Shown here piece after piece: positions 6,176-12,562 of a DNA stretch of 36,685 nucleotides (its first letter is position 1; each line of letters starts with the position of its first letter). The position numbers and the translations under genes are program-made. Source of the DNA: a virus; IMG/VR virus record IMGVR_UViG_3300017788_000078, positions 1 to 36,685 of that record, one strand, 5' to 3'. The notes under the pieces are model-generated. The model was not told the DNA's origin and did no database searches. It was given only the letters and a program-made list of their open reading frames with translations.

Positions 6176-7036
6176 GTGGCAAAAGTAGATACTAAACCCA
6201 ATGGGTACCGCGTTATTAGTCTTGAGCAAGACACTCCCGTAAACAAGAACACCAACGAAACTGATGAGCAGATCATTGAGCGTCTGCGCCAACGTTTTAA
6301 TATTTTGGACGACATGACCCGTGCTGTTAAGAAGGGTGATGTACGTGCTATGATCGTGTCGGGCCCTCCGGGTGTGGGCAAGAGCTTCGGAGTTGAAAAA
6401 GTTCTGGGCAAGCACGACTTGATGGCCCAGATCGCCAACAACGAGAAATTGAAGAAGTACGAGATCGTCAAGGGTGCTATGAGCGCCATCGGCTTGTACA
6501 GTAAACTCTACGAGTTTTCGGACAGTAAGAACATTCTTGTGTTCGATGACTGTGACTCTATTCTGCTTGAGGACCTGTCGCTGAACATCCTTAAGGCTGC
6601 ACTGGATAGCTCTAAGAAGCGTACCATTCACTGGAACACTGACTCTTCGCTGTTGCGTCGTGAGGGTGTGCCCAATTCGTTCGAATACAAGGGCGGGTGC
6701 ATCTTTATCACCAACATCAAGTTTGAGAACGTAAAGTCTAAGAAACTACGTGATCACCTTGAAGCCCTGGAATCGCGTTGCCACTATATCGATCTTACCA
6801 TTGATACAGAGCGTGAGAAGATGTTACGTATCCGTCAGATCGTAGGCGATGGCATGTTGGAAACCTACGAGTTCACAGATTCAGAAACGACCGAGGTAAT
6901 TAATTTTATTGATAAAAACAAGAAACGCCTTCGTGAACTGAGCTTGCGCATGGTTCTCAAGGTGGCAGATCTCCGCAAGAGTTTCCCCGATCGATGGGAA
7001 GCCGTAGCAGAGTCTACTGTGATGCGCCGCTCCTAA
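6176..7036 (+). CDS. AAA+ family ATPase, 286 aa
   Basis: Walker A is GPPGVGKS at residues 63-70 and Walker B is ILVFDDCDSI at 120-129. A later FITNIKF segment near residue 180 looks like sensor 1, and LRELSLRMVLKVADL near residue 250 is a likely lid helix. The protein is a minimal single-domain AAA+ ATPase. In phages, such proteins act in replication, host takeover or remodelling; the substrate cannot be told. It is not gp44, because no clamp-loader partner lies beside it. The GTG start follows AGGAGCGGCAA. It is monocistronic with a strong terminator. Confidence 0.9.
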   Translation: MAKVDTKPNGYRVISLEQDTPVNKNTNETDEQIIERLRQRFNILDDMTRAVKKGDVRAMIVSGPPGVGKSFGVEKVLGKHDLMAQIANNEKLKKYEIVKGAMSAIGLYSKLYEFSDSKNILVFDDCDSILLEDLSLNILKAALDSSKKRTIHWNTDSSLLRREGVPNSFEYKGGCIFITNIKFENVKSKKLRDHLEALESRCHYIDLTIDTEREKMLRIRQIVGDGMLETYEFTDSETTEVINFIDKNKKRLRELSLRMVLKVADLRKSFPDRWEAVAESTVMRRS

Positions 7037-7061
7037 ACTGAGTATCACGGTAGAGTTTTCA

Positions 7062-7121
7062 GCGGGTAGGCCCGCGCCCAGGACAGTCCGATTCGCTCCC
7101 GGCAGTTCCTGGGTTTTTTTT
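7062..7121 (+). terminator. Strong intrinsic terminator after the ATPase gene
   Basis: CCCAGGA (7077-7083) pairs with TCCTGGG (7107-7113), followed by eight T (7114-7121). A smaller hairpin (GCGGG, tagg, CCCGC at 7062-7075) sits just before it. Confidence 0.85.
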
Positions 7122-7170
7122 GGCTGTTGTTTTTTAGCCACAGAGCGAGTGCGGCCAGGTCAGGCCCCGC
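7121..7170 (+). promoter_or_regulatory. Second hairpin and GCGAGTGCGG box
   Basis: TGGCT (7121-7125) and AGCCA (7136-7140) flank gttgtttttt. The recurrent box GCGAGTGCGG follows at 7145-7154, and GCGG (7151-7154) can pair with CCGC (7167-7170). This is the same cassette order as elsewhere: hairpin, box, promoter. Confidence 0.5.
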
Positions 7171-7181
7171 TATTAGCACGG

Positions 7182-7210
7182 TTGACAAACGGACTAAAAG
7201 ACAGTATTAT
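7182..7210 (+). promoter_or_regulatory. Sigma70-type promoter
   Basis: TTGACA (7182-7187), 17 bp, TATTAT (7205-7210). It drives the pair at 7238 and 7444. Confidence 0.8.
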
Positions 7211-7237
7211 TATGATACTGAGACAACGGAGCAACAA

Positions 7238-7447
7238 ATGGCCACAGTAGAAGGACAGACTGTTAAGGTAGGGGACTGGGTAGGGTTCAAATCGGACACG
7301 GAGCAGATGGGACGGATCGTTCATATCGCAGAAGATGGTCGAGGTCGTGCGGCTCTGACCTTAGAGAACCTGTCAGGGTTCCGCGGTGACTACATAGGTG
7401 GGCAGATCCGCACCGTGGTCCGAAACGACGACTGCTGGGTGGAATGA
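7238..7447 (+). CDS. Small beta-rich protein, 69 aa
   Basis: MATVEGQTVKVGDWVGFKSD, then GRIVHI and RAALTLENL. The pattern suggests a small SH3/KOW-like barrel, function unknown. The start chosen is the ATG after ACGGAGCAACAA. The ORF remains open upstream, but that extension would run through the promoter. Confidence 0.85.
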   Translation: MATVEGQTVKVGDWVGFKSDTEQMGRIVHIAEDGRGRAALTLENLSGFRGDYIGGQIRTVVRNDDCWVE

Positions 7448-7647
7448 TGAAACCAGAACAGGCATTGTTTCAATTGAGCTCACTGGCTGCTGATTTCAAA
7501 GTGGGCATTGTAGATGACGAATTCGTTCGTGAAATGTTGACTGCCATTGTCAGCAACATGAACATTGAGAACAAGGATGCAGTGCTGAAGAGAGCTCTGC
7601 AGAGCTGGTTCATCGAGGACGAGGATCAGCAAGAACGTTCGGTCTAA
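7444..7647 (+). CDS. Small helical hypothetical protein, 67 aa
   Basis: MMKPEQALFQLSSLAADFKV, mostly helical by eye, with an acidic C-terminus (FIEDEDQQERSV). The ATGA overlap with the upstream gene couples the two. No family recognised. Confidence 0.8.
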   Translation: MMKPEQALFQLSSLAADFKVGIVDDEFVREMLTAIVSNMNIENKDAVLKRALQSWFIEDEDQQERSV

Positions 7648-7882
7648 TCAACCGATACTGTGACCCGCAGGATGAGAAGTGCTGTGATAAGCACGGGTGG
7701 TTCCGGTCTAACCGAACTGGCGCTGGCAATGCGACAATCCTCCCTGGTCGAGAAGCGGGTGGAGGGGGTGCGTGATGGTGTGCGATGTAAAGATCGTCAC
7801 TTGATGCCCTATAATTACCGCCGCAGGGGGGAAGCACCTGTTGTTTTTTTGCCACAACATAGGGGTTGTAACAACATAGGGG
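7648..7882 (+). ncRNA. Structured 235-base intergenic stretch, possible small RNA
   Basis: No plausible gene lies here; an ORF from 7660 runs through the promoter and has no ribosome site. Visible structure includes ACCCGC (7662-7667) with GCGGGT about 90 bases later, the hairpin GTGCT/AGCAC near 7680, and TGTTG/CAACA flanking seven T near 7840-7860. The 14-base unit ACAACATAGGGGTT occurs twice in a row, at about 7854 and 7871, just before the promoter. It may be an RNA gene, a long 3' end or regulatory DNA. Confidence 0.35.
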
Positions 7883-7911
7883 TTGACTTTTGGCAAGGTA
7901 GGTGCTATACT
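7883..7911 (+). promoter_or_regulatory. Sigma70-type promoter
   Basis: TTGACT (7883-7888), 17 bp, TATACT (7906-7911), extended -10 TGC. Confidence 0.8.
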
Positions 7912-7942
7912 AATGACACTGAGAGAGCGAAAGGACACTGAA

Positions 7943-8383
7943 ATGAGCGAATTCAAAACCTGGGAACAAATGACTGAGTTGGAGCGGGCTCAATGTATTT
8001 TCTGGGACATGTTCAAAGACGCCTACGGTGTTCGCCCACGCGGCATCGATACCAGTGGCTGGACCCTGGAGGACTTTGAAAAAGAGTTCAAGATGTTGGG
8101 TCAGGTCATTGAGCAGGAAGAGCAGGATCGTATGGTCCGAGAGGCCGAGGCTGTTCGTGAATTTGAAGACACTGTAAAGTCTGTGATTCAAGCGGGTGCG
8201 GGAGATCGTGAGACAGCCCTGCGTTGGATCATGGAGAGCTCGGACGCTGGTGGAGACTGGGAATACTTCTGTTTCTTACGCGGTTTGCCCTACGGTTATT
8301 TTAACGAGCCAGAGATCTGTGATCCTCAGGCCTATGCAGAGGAGAGTGCGGATCTTGATGCAATTCATTATGGTCGTTCTTAA
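7943..8383 (+). CDS. Conserved hypothetical phage protein, 146 aa
   Basis: ATG 7943 follows AAAGGACACTGA; the longer open frame upstream crosses the promoter. The sequence includes CIFWDMFKDAYGVRPRGID near residues 18-37 and a long Glu-rich helix at about 50-85. The FKDAYGVRPRG element resembles small proteins of T4-like phages of unknown function. The protein is acidic and soluble. It heads a unit with two membrane microproteins. Confidence 0.85.
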   Translation: MSEFKTWEQMTELERAQCIFWDMFKDAYGVRPRGIDTSGWTLEDFEKEFKMLGQVIEQEEQDRMVREAEAVREFEDTVKSVIQAGAGDRETALRWIMESSDAGGDWEYFCFLRGLPYGYFNEPEICDPQAYAEESADLDAIHYGRS

Positions 8384-8450
8384 AGAGGGATTGTGGGCCC
8401 TGTATGTTCTGGGTGGCCTGCTTCTATTGTATATCTATCTCGTCATGTAA
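8358..8450 (+). CDS. Single-span membrane microprotein, 30 aa
   Basis: The ORF begins inside the end of the upstream gene (ATG 8358, or 8370 for 26 residues). It reads LWALYVLGGLLLLYIYLVM, almost all membrane segment. No strong ribosome site, so translation probably depends on coupling. The function is unknown. Confidence 0.5.
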   Translation: MQFIMVVLKEGLWALYVLGGLLLLYIYLVM

Positions 8451-8460
8451 GGAGCGGTAA

Positions 8461-8562
8461 ATGTTCAAAGAAATTGTAGAACTATTAGACCTCAAAGAAG
8501 TGGCCATTGGCCTGGGGATCTATGCTGTGTTTATCAGTGCTTACTGGCTGTTCGTGGCATAA
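8461..8562 (+). CDS. Single-span membrane microprotein, 33 aa
   Basis: MFKEIVELLDLKEVAIGLGI begins a protein with a short amphipathic start and one membrane segment at about residues 14-32. TAAGGAGCGGTAA is an excellent ribosome site, so a real gene is likely despite its size. The end of the gene forms the left arm of the hairpin at 8554. Confidence 0.7.
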   Translation: MFKEIVELLDLKEVAIGLGIYAVFISAYWLFVA

Positions 8563-8569
8563 AAGCCAC
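8554..8569 (+). terminator. Hairpin overlapping the stop codon
   Basis: GTGGC (8554-8558), loop ataaaa, GCCAC (8565-8569). The TAA stop lies in the loop. An ACGGGTGCGGGG variant of the recurrent box follows at 8573-8584, then a promoter. Confidence 0.5.
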
Positions 8570-8587
8570 ACTACGGGTGCGGGGTGG

Positions 8588-8616
8588 TTGACAGCACGGG
8601 AAATTGGTGCTATACT
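8588..8616 (+). promoter_or_regulatory. Sigma70-type promoter with spacer dyad
   Basis: TTGACA (8588-8593), 17 bp, TATACT (8611-8616). AGCAC (8593-8597) and GTGCT (8607-8611) form the spacer dyad. Confidence 0.85.
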
Positions 8617-8643
8617 ATACACATAGACAGTAAGGAGTTGACA

Positions 8644-8730
8644 ATGACTGGAACTGAAATCATCGTTACCACAGTGATCGTAGTGGCAATCTTTGCCCTT
8701 AAGGTCTGGTTCATCAACCGTTTCATGTAA
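8644..8730 (+). CDS. Single-span membrane microprotein, 28 aa
   Basis: MTGTEIIVTTVIVVAIFALK, then VWFINRFM: one membrane segment with a basic end. TAAGGAGTTGACA precedes the ATG, and the next gene follows after a 9-base gap carrying its own AAGGAG. The ribosome site supports a real gene. Confidence 0.65.
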   Translation: MTGTEIIVTTVIVVAIFALKVWFINRFM

Positions 8731-8739
8731 GGAGCGAAT

Positions 8740-9003
8740 ATGCCTAAATCAGCACAACAGAAGTTCAACGAATACATCGAAGAGTCGCAGAGCACTATGG
8801 CTGCTATCAACGAAGTCACCCAAAGCACCAACCAGCGATACCAGGGTTACGGATTCGCCGCTGGCTGTTTGGGCGTGATACTGGCAGACGCGATCGGACA
8901 TCTACCCCGAGCACAAAGGGCAGAGTTCCGCGCTCGGTTGGCCAAGATCTCCGACAAGGCCCGGCATGAGCACCTGCTCAACACCATCAAGGACTCTGTA
9001 TGA
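8740..9003 (+). CDS. Hypothetical protein, 87 aa
   Basis: It has a polar, Gln/Ser-rich first third, a small hydrophobic patch (GFAAGCLGVILADAIG, residues 38-53) and a basic helical end. The patch is probably too short for a clear membrane span. TAAGGAGCGAAT precedes the ATG. No family recognised. Confidence 0.8.
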   Translation: MPKSAQQKFNEYIEESQSTMAAINEVTQSTNQRYQGYGFAAGCLGVILADAIGHLPRAQRAEFRARLAKISDKARHEHLLNTIKDSV

Positions 9004-9167
9004 TCGTCAACATCAACTACCTTAAAACGGCTCTGGAGGTTCTGGAAGAAGGTCAACAGAACCCCGAAACAGAGATCAAGATCCTTAAGACCATGGCGCA
9101 GATCTGTGCTATGAACATTGAACGAATTGAAAGGGCTCAGGACCTGGGAGACATAGACTGTGAATGA
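9000..9167 (+). CDS. Small helical protein, 55 aa
   Basis: MIVNINYLKTALEVLEEGQQ starts a 55-residue, probably all-helical protein. It overlaps the stop of the preceding gene as ATGA and the GTG of the next by 8 bases. No family recognised. Coupling on both sides supports it. Confidence 0.7.
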   Translation: MIVNINYLKTALEVLEEGQQNPETEIKILKTMAQICAMNIERIERAQDLGDIDCE

Positions 9168-9399
9168 TCATGATCGCGATAACTTGCAGTTCTTGTTGAC
9201 TGCTTCACCTGCTGTGATCAAGGACTGGTATTCTAAGATGGACAGAGACGACATAGACTATGCCTACGAACTGTTGGCGGCCTATAGTCGAGAGTTAGAC
9301 AGCCAAGCAGAAGAGCTCAGGATAGAAGCAGAGTTGGCCCTGATGGAAGAATACCCTGACGCCTGTAGGGCTATTCAATCCGTGGTTGACAAACTGTAG
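9160..9399 (+). CDS. Conserved small phage protein, 79 aa
   Basis: MNDHDRDNLQFLLTASPAVIKDW resembles a family of short T4-like phage proteins of unknown function. It is acidic and helical. GTG start; GGGAG lies about 12 bases upstream. The 3' end holds both a terminator-like hairpin (ATACCCT 9351-9357 with AGGGCTAT 9367-9374) and the next promoter's -35 box. Confidence 0.8.
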   Translation: MNDHDRDNLQFLLTASPAVIKDWYSKMDRDDIDYAYELLAAYSRELDSQAEELRIEAELALMEEYPDACRAIQSVVDKL

Positions 9400-9414
9400 A
9401 TTTGGTGCTATACT
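9386..9414 (+). promoter_or_regulatory. Sigma70-type promoter inside a gene's 3' end
   Basis: TTGACA (9386-9391), 17 bp, TATACT (9409-9414), extended -10 TGC. The -35 box is in the last codons of the preceding gene. Confidence 0.8.
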
Positions 9415-9439
9415 ACACAAACACTAAGGAGAGCGAGCA

Positions 9440-9676
9440 ATGACCACATCTATTTTCATGGTAGCACTTAACGACACCTATCCTGGCTCAGAGCGCATCA
9501 TGGGCTTCTATCCCACCCGTGAGCTGGCAGAGGCCCGCAAGGCTGTCATAGAGCTGGATCCCGACTATTTTGCCTACGGCGACATCGACAGCAACGAGTC
9601 GGACACCTTCGTGTTCATACACGAGTTCCGTGGCGCAACTGCCACAGGCTTAGACACAAGTTTCTGCTTACGCTAA
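9440..9676 (+). CDS. Hypothetical protein, 78 aa
   Basis: MTTSIFMVALNDTYPGSERI, then GFYPTRELAEARKAV: a small alpha/beta protein, soluble, without catalytic motif. TAAGGAGAGCGAGC precedes the ATG. First gene of an operon that runs to 10906. Confidence 0.8.
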   Translation: MTTSIFMVALNDTYPGSERIMGFYPTRELAEARKAVIELDPDYFAYGDIDSNESDTFVFIHEFRGATATGLDTSFCLR

Positions 9677-9685
9677 GGAGCGAAT

Positions 9686-10318
9686 ATGCCTAACTGGTGC
9701 AACAACAATATCACAATCAGCCACCCAGACCGTAAGGTCATGGTTCGTCTGGCTCGTGCAGTTCGAGCAGGACAATTTCTCGATCACATCATTCCAGTGC
9801 CCAAAGATCTGCAGATCGTAGCAGGTCGGGTGGGTGCGGATGACAATCCAGACCAGATTGAGCTGGAGCGTCGTGAGGCTGAGAACCTCGCCAAGCACGG
9901 TGCCAAAAACTGGTATGACTTCTGCACATCGCGTTGGGGCACCAAATGGAATGTTGATCCCTACGAGCGCCGTGACGTTCGTGTAGACTCCAACAACACC
10001 ATTGCCTTTGGCTTTGACAGTGCGTGGAGCCCTCCGATTGGTGTTTACGAAGCCATGATAGAGCAGGGCTATACAGTAGAAGCCGCTTACTATGAACCCG
10101 GTATGGCCTTTGTGGGCCGGTGGGAAGATGGCTGTGATGACTGCTATGATCTCGGTGGACTCAAGAGTCATGAAGTTCGCGATGCCATCGGAGAGTATCT
10201 GGACGATAACTTTGGCATTTCAGAGACCATGGCTGAATACGAAGAAGAAGAACGAGACGAGTTCCAAGAGTGGTATGAGGACGGTGTAGAAAAACTTCAG
10301 GCAAAGGAACAGCAATGA
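9686..10318 (+). CDS. DUF1281/Api92-like protein, 210 aa
   Basis: The start MPNWCNNNITIS, the middle WYDFCTSRWGTKWNV and later FDSAWSPPIGVYEAM are marks of the DUF1281/Api92-like family, which has a ferredoxin-like fold and occurs in phages and mobile elements. The WGTKW and SAWSPP elements are the best evidence. The role is not established. The C-terminal 40 residues are a Glu-rich helix (EYEEEERDEFQEWYEDG). TAAGGAGCGAAT precedes the ATG. It is coupled downstream by ATGA. Confidence 0.85.
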   Translation: MPNWCNNNITISHPDRKVMVRLARAVRAGQFLDHIIPVPKDLQIVAGRVGADDNPDQIELERREAENLAKHGAKNWYDFCTSRWGTKWNVDPYERRDVRVDSNNTIAFGFDSAWSPPIGVYEAMIEQGYTVEAAYYEPGMAFVGRWEDGCDDCYDLGGLKSHEVRDAIGEYLDDNFGISETMAEYEEEERDEFQEWYEDGVEKLQAKEQQ

Positions 10319-10551
10319 CCCCAGAGAACATTCAGCATTTTGAACGCACCAGGGAGATGGCCAATGACCGTGCCCTGGACTTTATGACCAACGACATGCC
10401 CGTCAGCGAGTTGGTGCAGTGGATTCAGGAGTTGATTCCTGCCAATCAGTGGGCTCAATTCCTGGACAATTGGGCAGAGGACGAAGCAGAAGACAGGGCA
10501 GATGTCACAGAGCTGATCACCATAGTCAACTCATGGGCAAGGAGAGCATAA
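10315..10551 (+). CDS. Acidic helical protein, 78 aa
   Basis: MTPENIQHFERTREMANDRA, with WAEDEAEDRADV near the end. Soluble, acidic and helical. ATGA overlap with the DUF1281-like gene and TAATG overlap with the next gene. No family recognised. Confidence 0.8.
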   Translation: MTPENIQHFERTREMANDRALDFMTNDMPVSELVQWIQELIPANQWAQFLDNWAEDEAEDRADVTELITIVNSWARRA

Positions 10552-10676
10552 TGGGCTATATCGTAGCATTCTTGTTGGGCATATTTGTGGCCACAGTGGG
10601 AGTAACGGGTGTGGCCCGTATGGCAGATTCTGGAGTCACCAAGATCCAGGATGTGATGAGGGACACAGCACGATGA
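10551..10676 (+). CDS. Membrane microprotein, 41 aa
   Basis: MGYIVAFLLGIFVATVGVTG forms one membrane segment (about residues 3-21), followed by a short soluble helix. AAGGAGAGCATA precedes the ATG, and the gene is coupled on both sides (TAATG, ATGA). Confidence 0.7.
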   Translation: MGYIVAFLLGIFVATVGVTGVARMADSGVTKIQDVMRDTAR

Positions 10677-10906
10677 GTCGTCTTGCCCTGGGGCTAAGGC
10701 CCTGGGTGGCCTTTGATGCCACGAATCGTCAGCATCGCCGGTATTATGCTGACTATGTTAAATCGGGCACCTGGGGACGCTGTCCTGTGAGGTTTGTGGT
10801 GCCCGATGATTTTGGCGATCTTATCACTATGATTCAGCGGGCATTGATAGTATACTATATAGACAGAGAATTCAAAGTCGCTCCAGGCGTGGTGGAGCGG
10901 GGGTAG
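10673..10906 (+). CDS. Conserved phage protein, 77 aa
   Basis: MSRLALGLRPWVAFDATNRQ, then HRRYYADYVKSGTWGRCPVRF and GDLITMIQRALIVYYIDREF. The dense aromatic and Arg pattern looks like a constrained small protein found in several T4-like phages, function unknown. Last gene of the 9440 operon, followed by a GC-rich terminator. Confidence 0.85.
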   Translation: MSRLALGLRPWVAFDATNRQHRRYYADYVKSGTWGRCPVRFVVPDDFGDLITMIQRALIVYYIDREFKVAPGVVERG

Positions 10907-10935
10907 TGTCCCGCAGAGAAGCCGCGCCGAACCCA

Positions 10936-10992
10936 GGGGGGGACTCGGGAGAGTTGGGCCCCCCATTCTTTTCTGTGGCAAAAACGCCACAG
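10936..10992 (+). terminator. Tandem terminator hairpins
   Basis: GGGGGGG (10936-10942) pairs with CCCCCC (10959-10964), followed by ATTCTTTTCT. A second hairpin, CTGTGGC (10973-10979), loop aaaaac, GCCACAG (10986-10992), comes directly after. The promoter follows eight bases later. Confidence 0.75.
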
Positions 10993-10999
10993 GCCGTGG

Positions 11000-11028
11000 T
11001 TGACAGCAGAGACGGTTGGTGTTATACT
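11000..11028 (+). promoter_or_regulatory. Sigma70-type promoter
   Basis: TTGACA (11000-11005), 17 bp, TATACT (11023-11028), extended -10 TGT. It drives the operon from 11055. Confidence 0.85.
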
Positions 11029-11054
11029 CGCAGTATAGACAATAAGGAGCAGAT

Positions 11055-11390
11055 ATGGGATTCTTCAGTTGGGAATGTGCCAAGACCAAAAAGCCAGTAA
11101 TGAGTTCTTATGCTGTTGGCCAAGGACCGTTTGAGTTTGCATCTAAGGTCATAGTGCTGTTCGAGAACGGCGATCGTATCTCTGGTACCTATGACGGTTA
11201 TGGTTGCGTCGATGGATACGACATTGTCAATCATAATGAAAGAACCTGGCGCATGGTCATCCAGCGTTATTACCAAGGGGAAACATTTGATCAATTGGCT
11301 ATGAACCCACACGAACCAGGACAGGGATTCTTTTGGAGCGATGAAGACCTGGAAAAAATCTTTACTCAAACCGCTAAGGAGCAACAATGA
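11055..11390 (+). CDS. Hypothetical protein, GFFSW type, 111 aa
   Basis: The N-terminus MGFFSWECAKTKKPVM is reminiscent of small phage proteins starting GFFSW-x-C. The middle (KVIVLFENGDRISGTYDGYG) is beta-rich and the C-terminus helical. No function known. TAAGGAGCAGAT precedes the ATG. First gene of its operon. Confidence 0.85.
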   Translation: MGFFSWECAKTKKPVMSSYAVGQGPFEFASKVIVLFENGDRISGTYDGYGCVDGYDIVNHNERTWRMVIQRYYQGETFDQLAMNPHEPGQGFFWSDEDLEKIFTQTAKEQQ

Positions 11391-11617
11391 TTGCAGAAAA
11401 CATTCGCAACAAATACGACGGCCGCCATGGCGGTGCCTTTGATCGTGGCTCAGCAGACTCTTACTACAGTCGTCCACGTCGTCCCCATATGTTCACGGAT
11501 GCCACATATCAGAGCATGGAGATCGAGGAACGCTTCATGACCCGTGAGCAGGTCGAGGCCTACCAAGCAGGCTACGACTGGAATGAACAGTGGGGCGACA
11601 AGAAGGACTGGGGTTAA
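11387..11617 (+). CDS. Hypothetical protein, 76 aa
   Basis: The run DRGSADSYYSRPRRPHMF and the end AYQAGYDWNEQWGDKKDWG resemble small conserved phage proteins of unknown function. It is rich in Arg, Tyr, Asp and Gly. The ATGA overlap with the upstream gene and AAGGAGCAAC give good start support. Confidence 0.85.
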   Translation: MIAENIRNKYDGRHGGAFDRGSADSYYSRPRRPHMFTDATYQSMEIEERFMTREQVEAYQAGYDWNEQWGDKKDWG

Positions 11618-11620
11618 ACC

Positions 11621-11869
11621 GTGAACGAGATCGTATTTGCACTGATGATTGCCGCTAAAGCGCCTGCTATACCAGACCAAGAGGTAGCAGTATTTGCCCT
11701 CAGAACACAGTGTATGCAAGAAGCACAGGCTGTTATTCAGCAGGGTCCCAAGGCCTATTGTGTACCAAAAAAGGCAGATCCCGCACCAGAAGAGGCCCTG
11801 CGTCGTATGACCACAATGATGAAAACTATGATGGAGCAGATGAATGGCCACAGTAATAGACTTCAATAA
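11621..11869 (+). CDS. Hypothetical protein, 82 aa
   Basis: GTG start three bases after the preceding stop. The first 15 residues are mildly hydrophobic (MNEIVFALMIAAKAPAI) and could be a weak signal peptide. The C-terminus is Met-rich (MTTMMKTMMEQMNGH). No family recognised. Confidence 0.65.
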   Translation: MNEIVFALMIAAKAPAIPDQEVAVFALRTQCMQEAQAVIQQGPKAYCVPKKADPAPEEALRRMTTMMKTMMEQMNGHSNRLQ

Positions 11870-11878
11870 CGCCGGCAC

Positions 11879-12070
11879 ATGGGCTACAGAGTTTTAGGCG
11901 TGTTCGAGGACCGAATGCAGGGCTACAAGCCACTCAAGGGACTCGAGGGTCCTATGAACTTCAACGGTCGCGTTCTCTACTGGGATCCCCGGGAAGGCCG
12001 GTATTGGGATCCTAAGACAGACTTCTTCGTGTCCAACGAGGAGTTCTTCCGCCTCGTTGGTTTCATCTAA
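11879..12070 (+). CDS. Hypothetical protein, 63 aa
   Basis: MGYRVLGVFEDRMQGYKPLK, then GRVLYWDPREGRYWDPKTDF, with two WDP units. The composition and internal regularity look genuine, but no ribosome site is visible and no other start is in frame, so initiation probably depends on coupling. Confidence 0.7.
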   Translation: MGYRVLGVFEDRMQGYKPLKGLEGPMNFNGRVLYWDPREGRYWDPKTDFFVSNEEFFRLVGFI

Positions 12071-12099
12071 TTTAAACTACAACAGGACTTCAGACCACG

Positions 12100-12231
12100 A
12101 TGATGACCGCTATCTGGACTATAGTAATCGTATTTGCTGGCGTTAGTTTGTTTACTGGTAATCCAGCACCGCTGATCGCCGGCGTGATTTTGGCTGCGAT
12201 CGGTATCGTCGTTGAAAGGTTTTATAAATGA
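12100..12231 (+). CDS. Two-span membrane microprotein, 43 aa
   Basis: MMTAIWTIVIVFAGVSLFTG, a short turn (NPAPL), then IAGVILAAIGIVVERFYK. A hairpin-like two-helix membrane protein. AACAGGACTTC upstream is a weak ribosome site. Overlaps the next open frame as ATGA. Confidence 0.6.
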   Translation: MMTAIWTIVIVFAGVSLFTGNPAPLIAGVILAAIGIVVERFYK

Positions 12232-12260
12232 CTCCAAAAATCGAAAATAAGGAGCAGACC

Positions 12261-12482
12261 ATGAAAGCACAGGCAACACGACTCGCAAAGATCCTGGCGC
12301 AGGTCCTTTGGATCGCCCTCGTCAGTCCCGTAGTGATTCCAGCGGCCATAGTTTCGTGGTTGGTCTCAGGCCGAGGATCCATGGACATCGGCGGGGGCAT
12401 GATGTTTGGCGCCACATTCGCCGCCACAGCGTTTGGCATCACCATGCTGTACATTGGGTTGGCAGTAGGGTATCTGTTGTAA
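12261..12482 (+). CDS. Small membrane protein, 73 aa
   Basis: Two hydrophobic regions (about residues 14-35 and 46-72), the second Gly/Ala-rich (GGGMMFGATFAATAFG). ATG 12261 was chosen because AAGGAGCAGACC lies just before it. ATG 12228 in the same frame overlaps the upstream stop but would include the ribosome site in the gene. Confidence 0.75.
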   Translation: MKAQATRLAKILAQVLWIALVSPVVIPAAIVSWLVSGRGSMDIGGGMMFGATFAATAFGITMLYIGLAVGYLL

Positions 12483-12501
12483 AAATACAACAATCTTTTG
12501 G

Positions 12502-12530
12502 TTGACACTTGGGCAAACTGGTAGTATACT
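12502..12530 (+). promoter_or_regulatory. Sigma70-type promoter
   Basis: TTGACA (12502-12507), 17 bp, TATACT (12525-12530). It is the last of the early-type promoters on this strand and drives 12563-13245. Confidence 0.85.
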
Positions 12531-12562
12531 GTAAGAACACTAAGCAAACAAGGAGCGAATCA

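Noticed and set aside
7037-7121. tRNA-like piece before the ATPase terminator
   Set aside because: GGTAGAG and GATTCGCTCC recall D- and T-arm elements, but no acceptor stem, anticodon arm or cloverleaf can be formed.
7660-7941. 93-aa open frame in the structured gap
   Set aside because: It reads through a repeat and the next promoter, with an unlikely composition and no ribosome site.
10906-11100. 64-aa open frame between two operons
   Set aside because: It crosses two hairpin terminators and a promoter, so it is a chance frame.
11844-11897. 17-codon frame MATVIDFNNAGTWATEF
   Set aside because: Too short to judge and overlaps two better-supported genes; no independent ribosome site.
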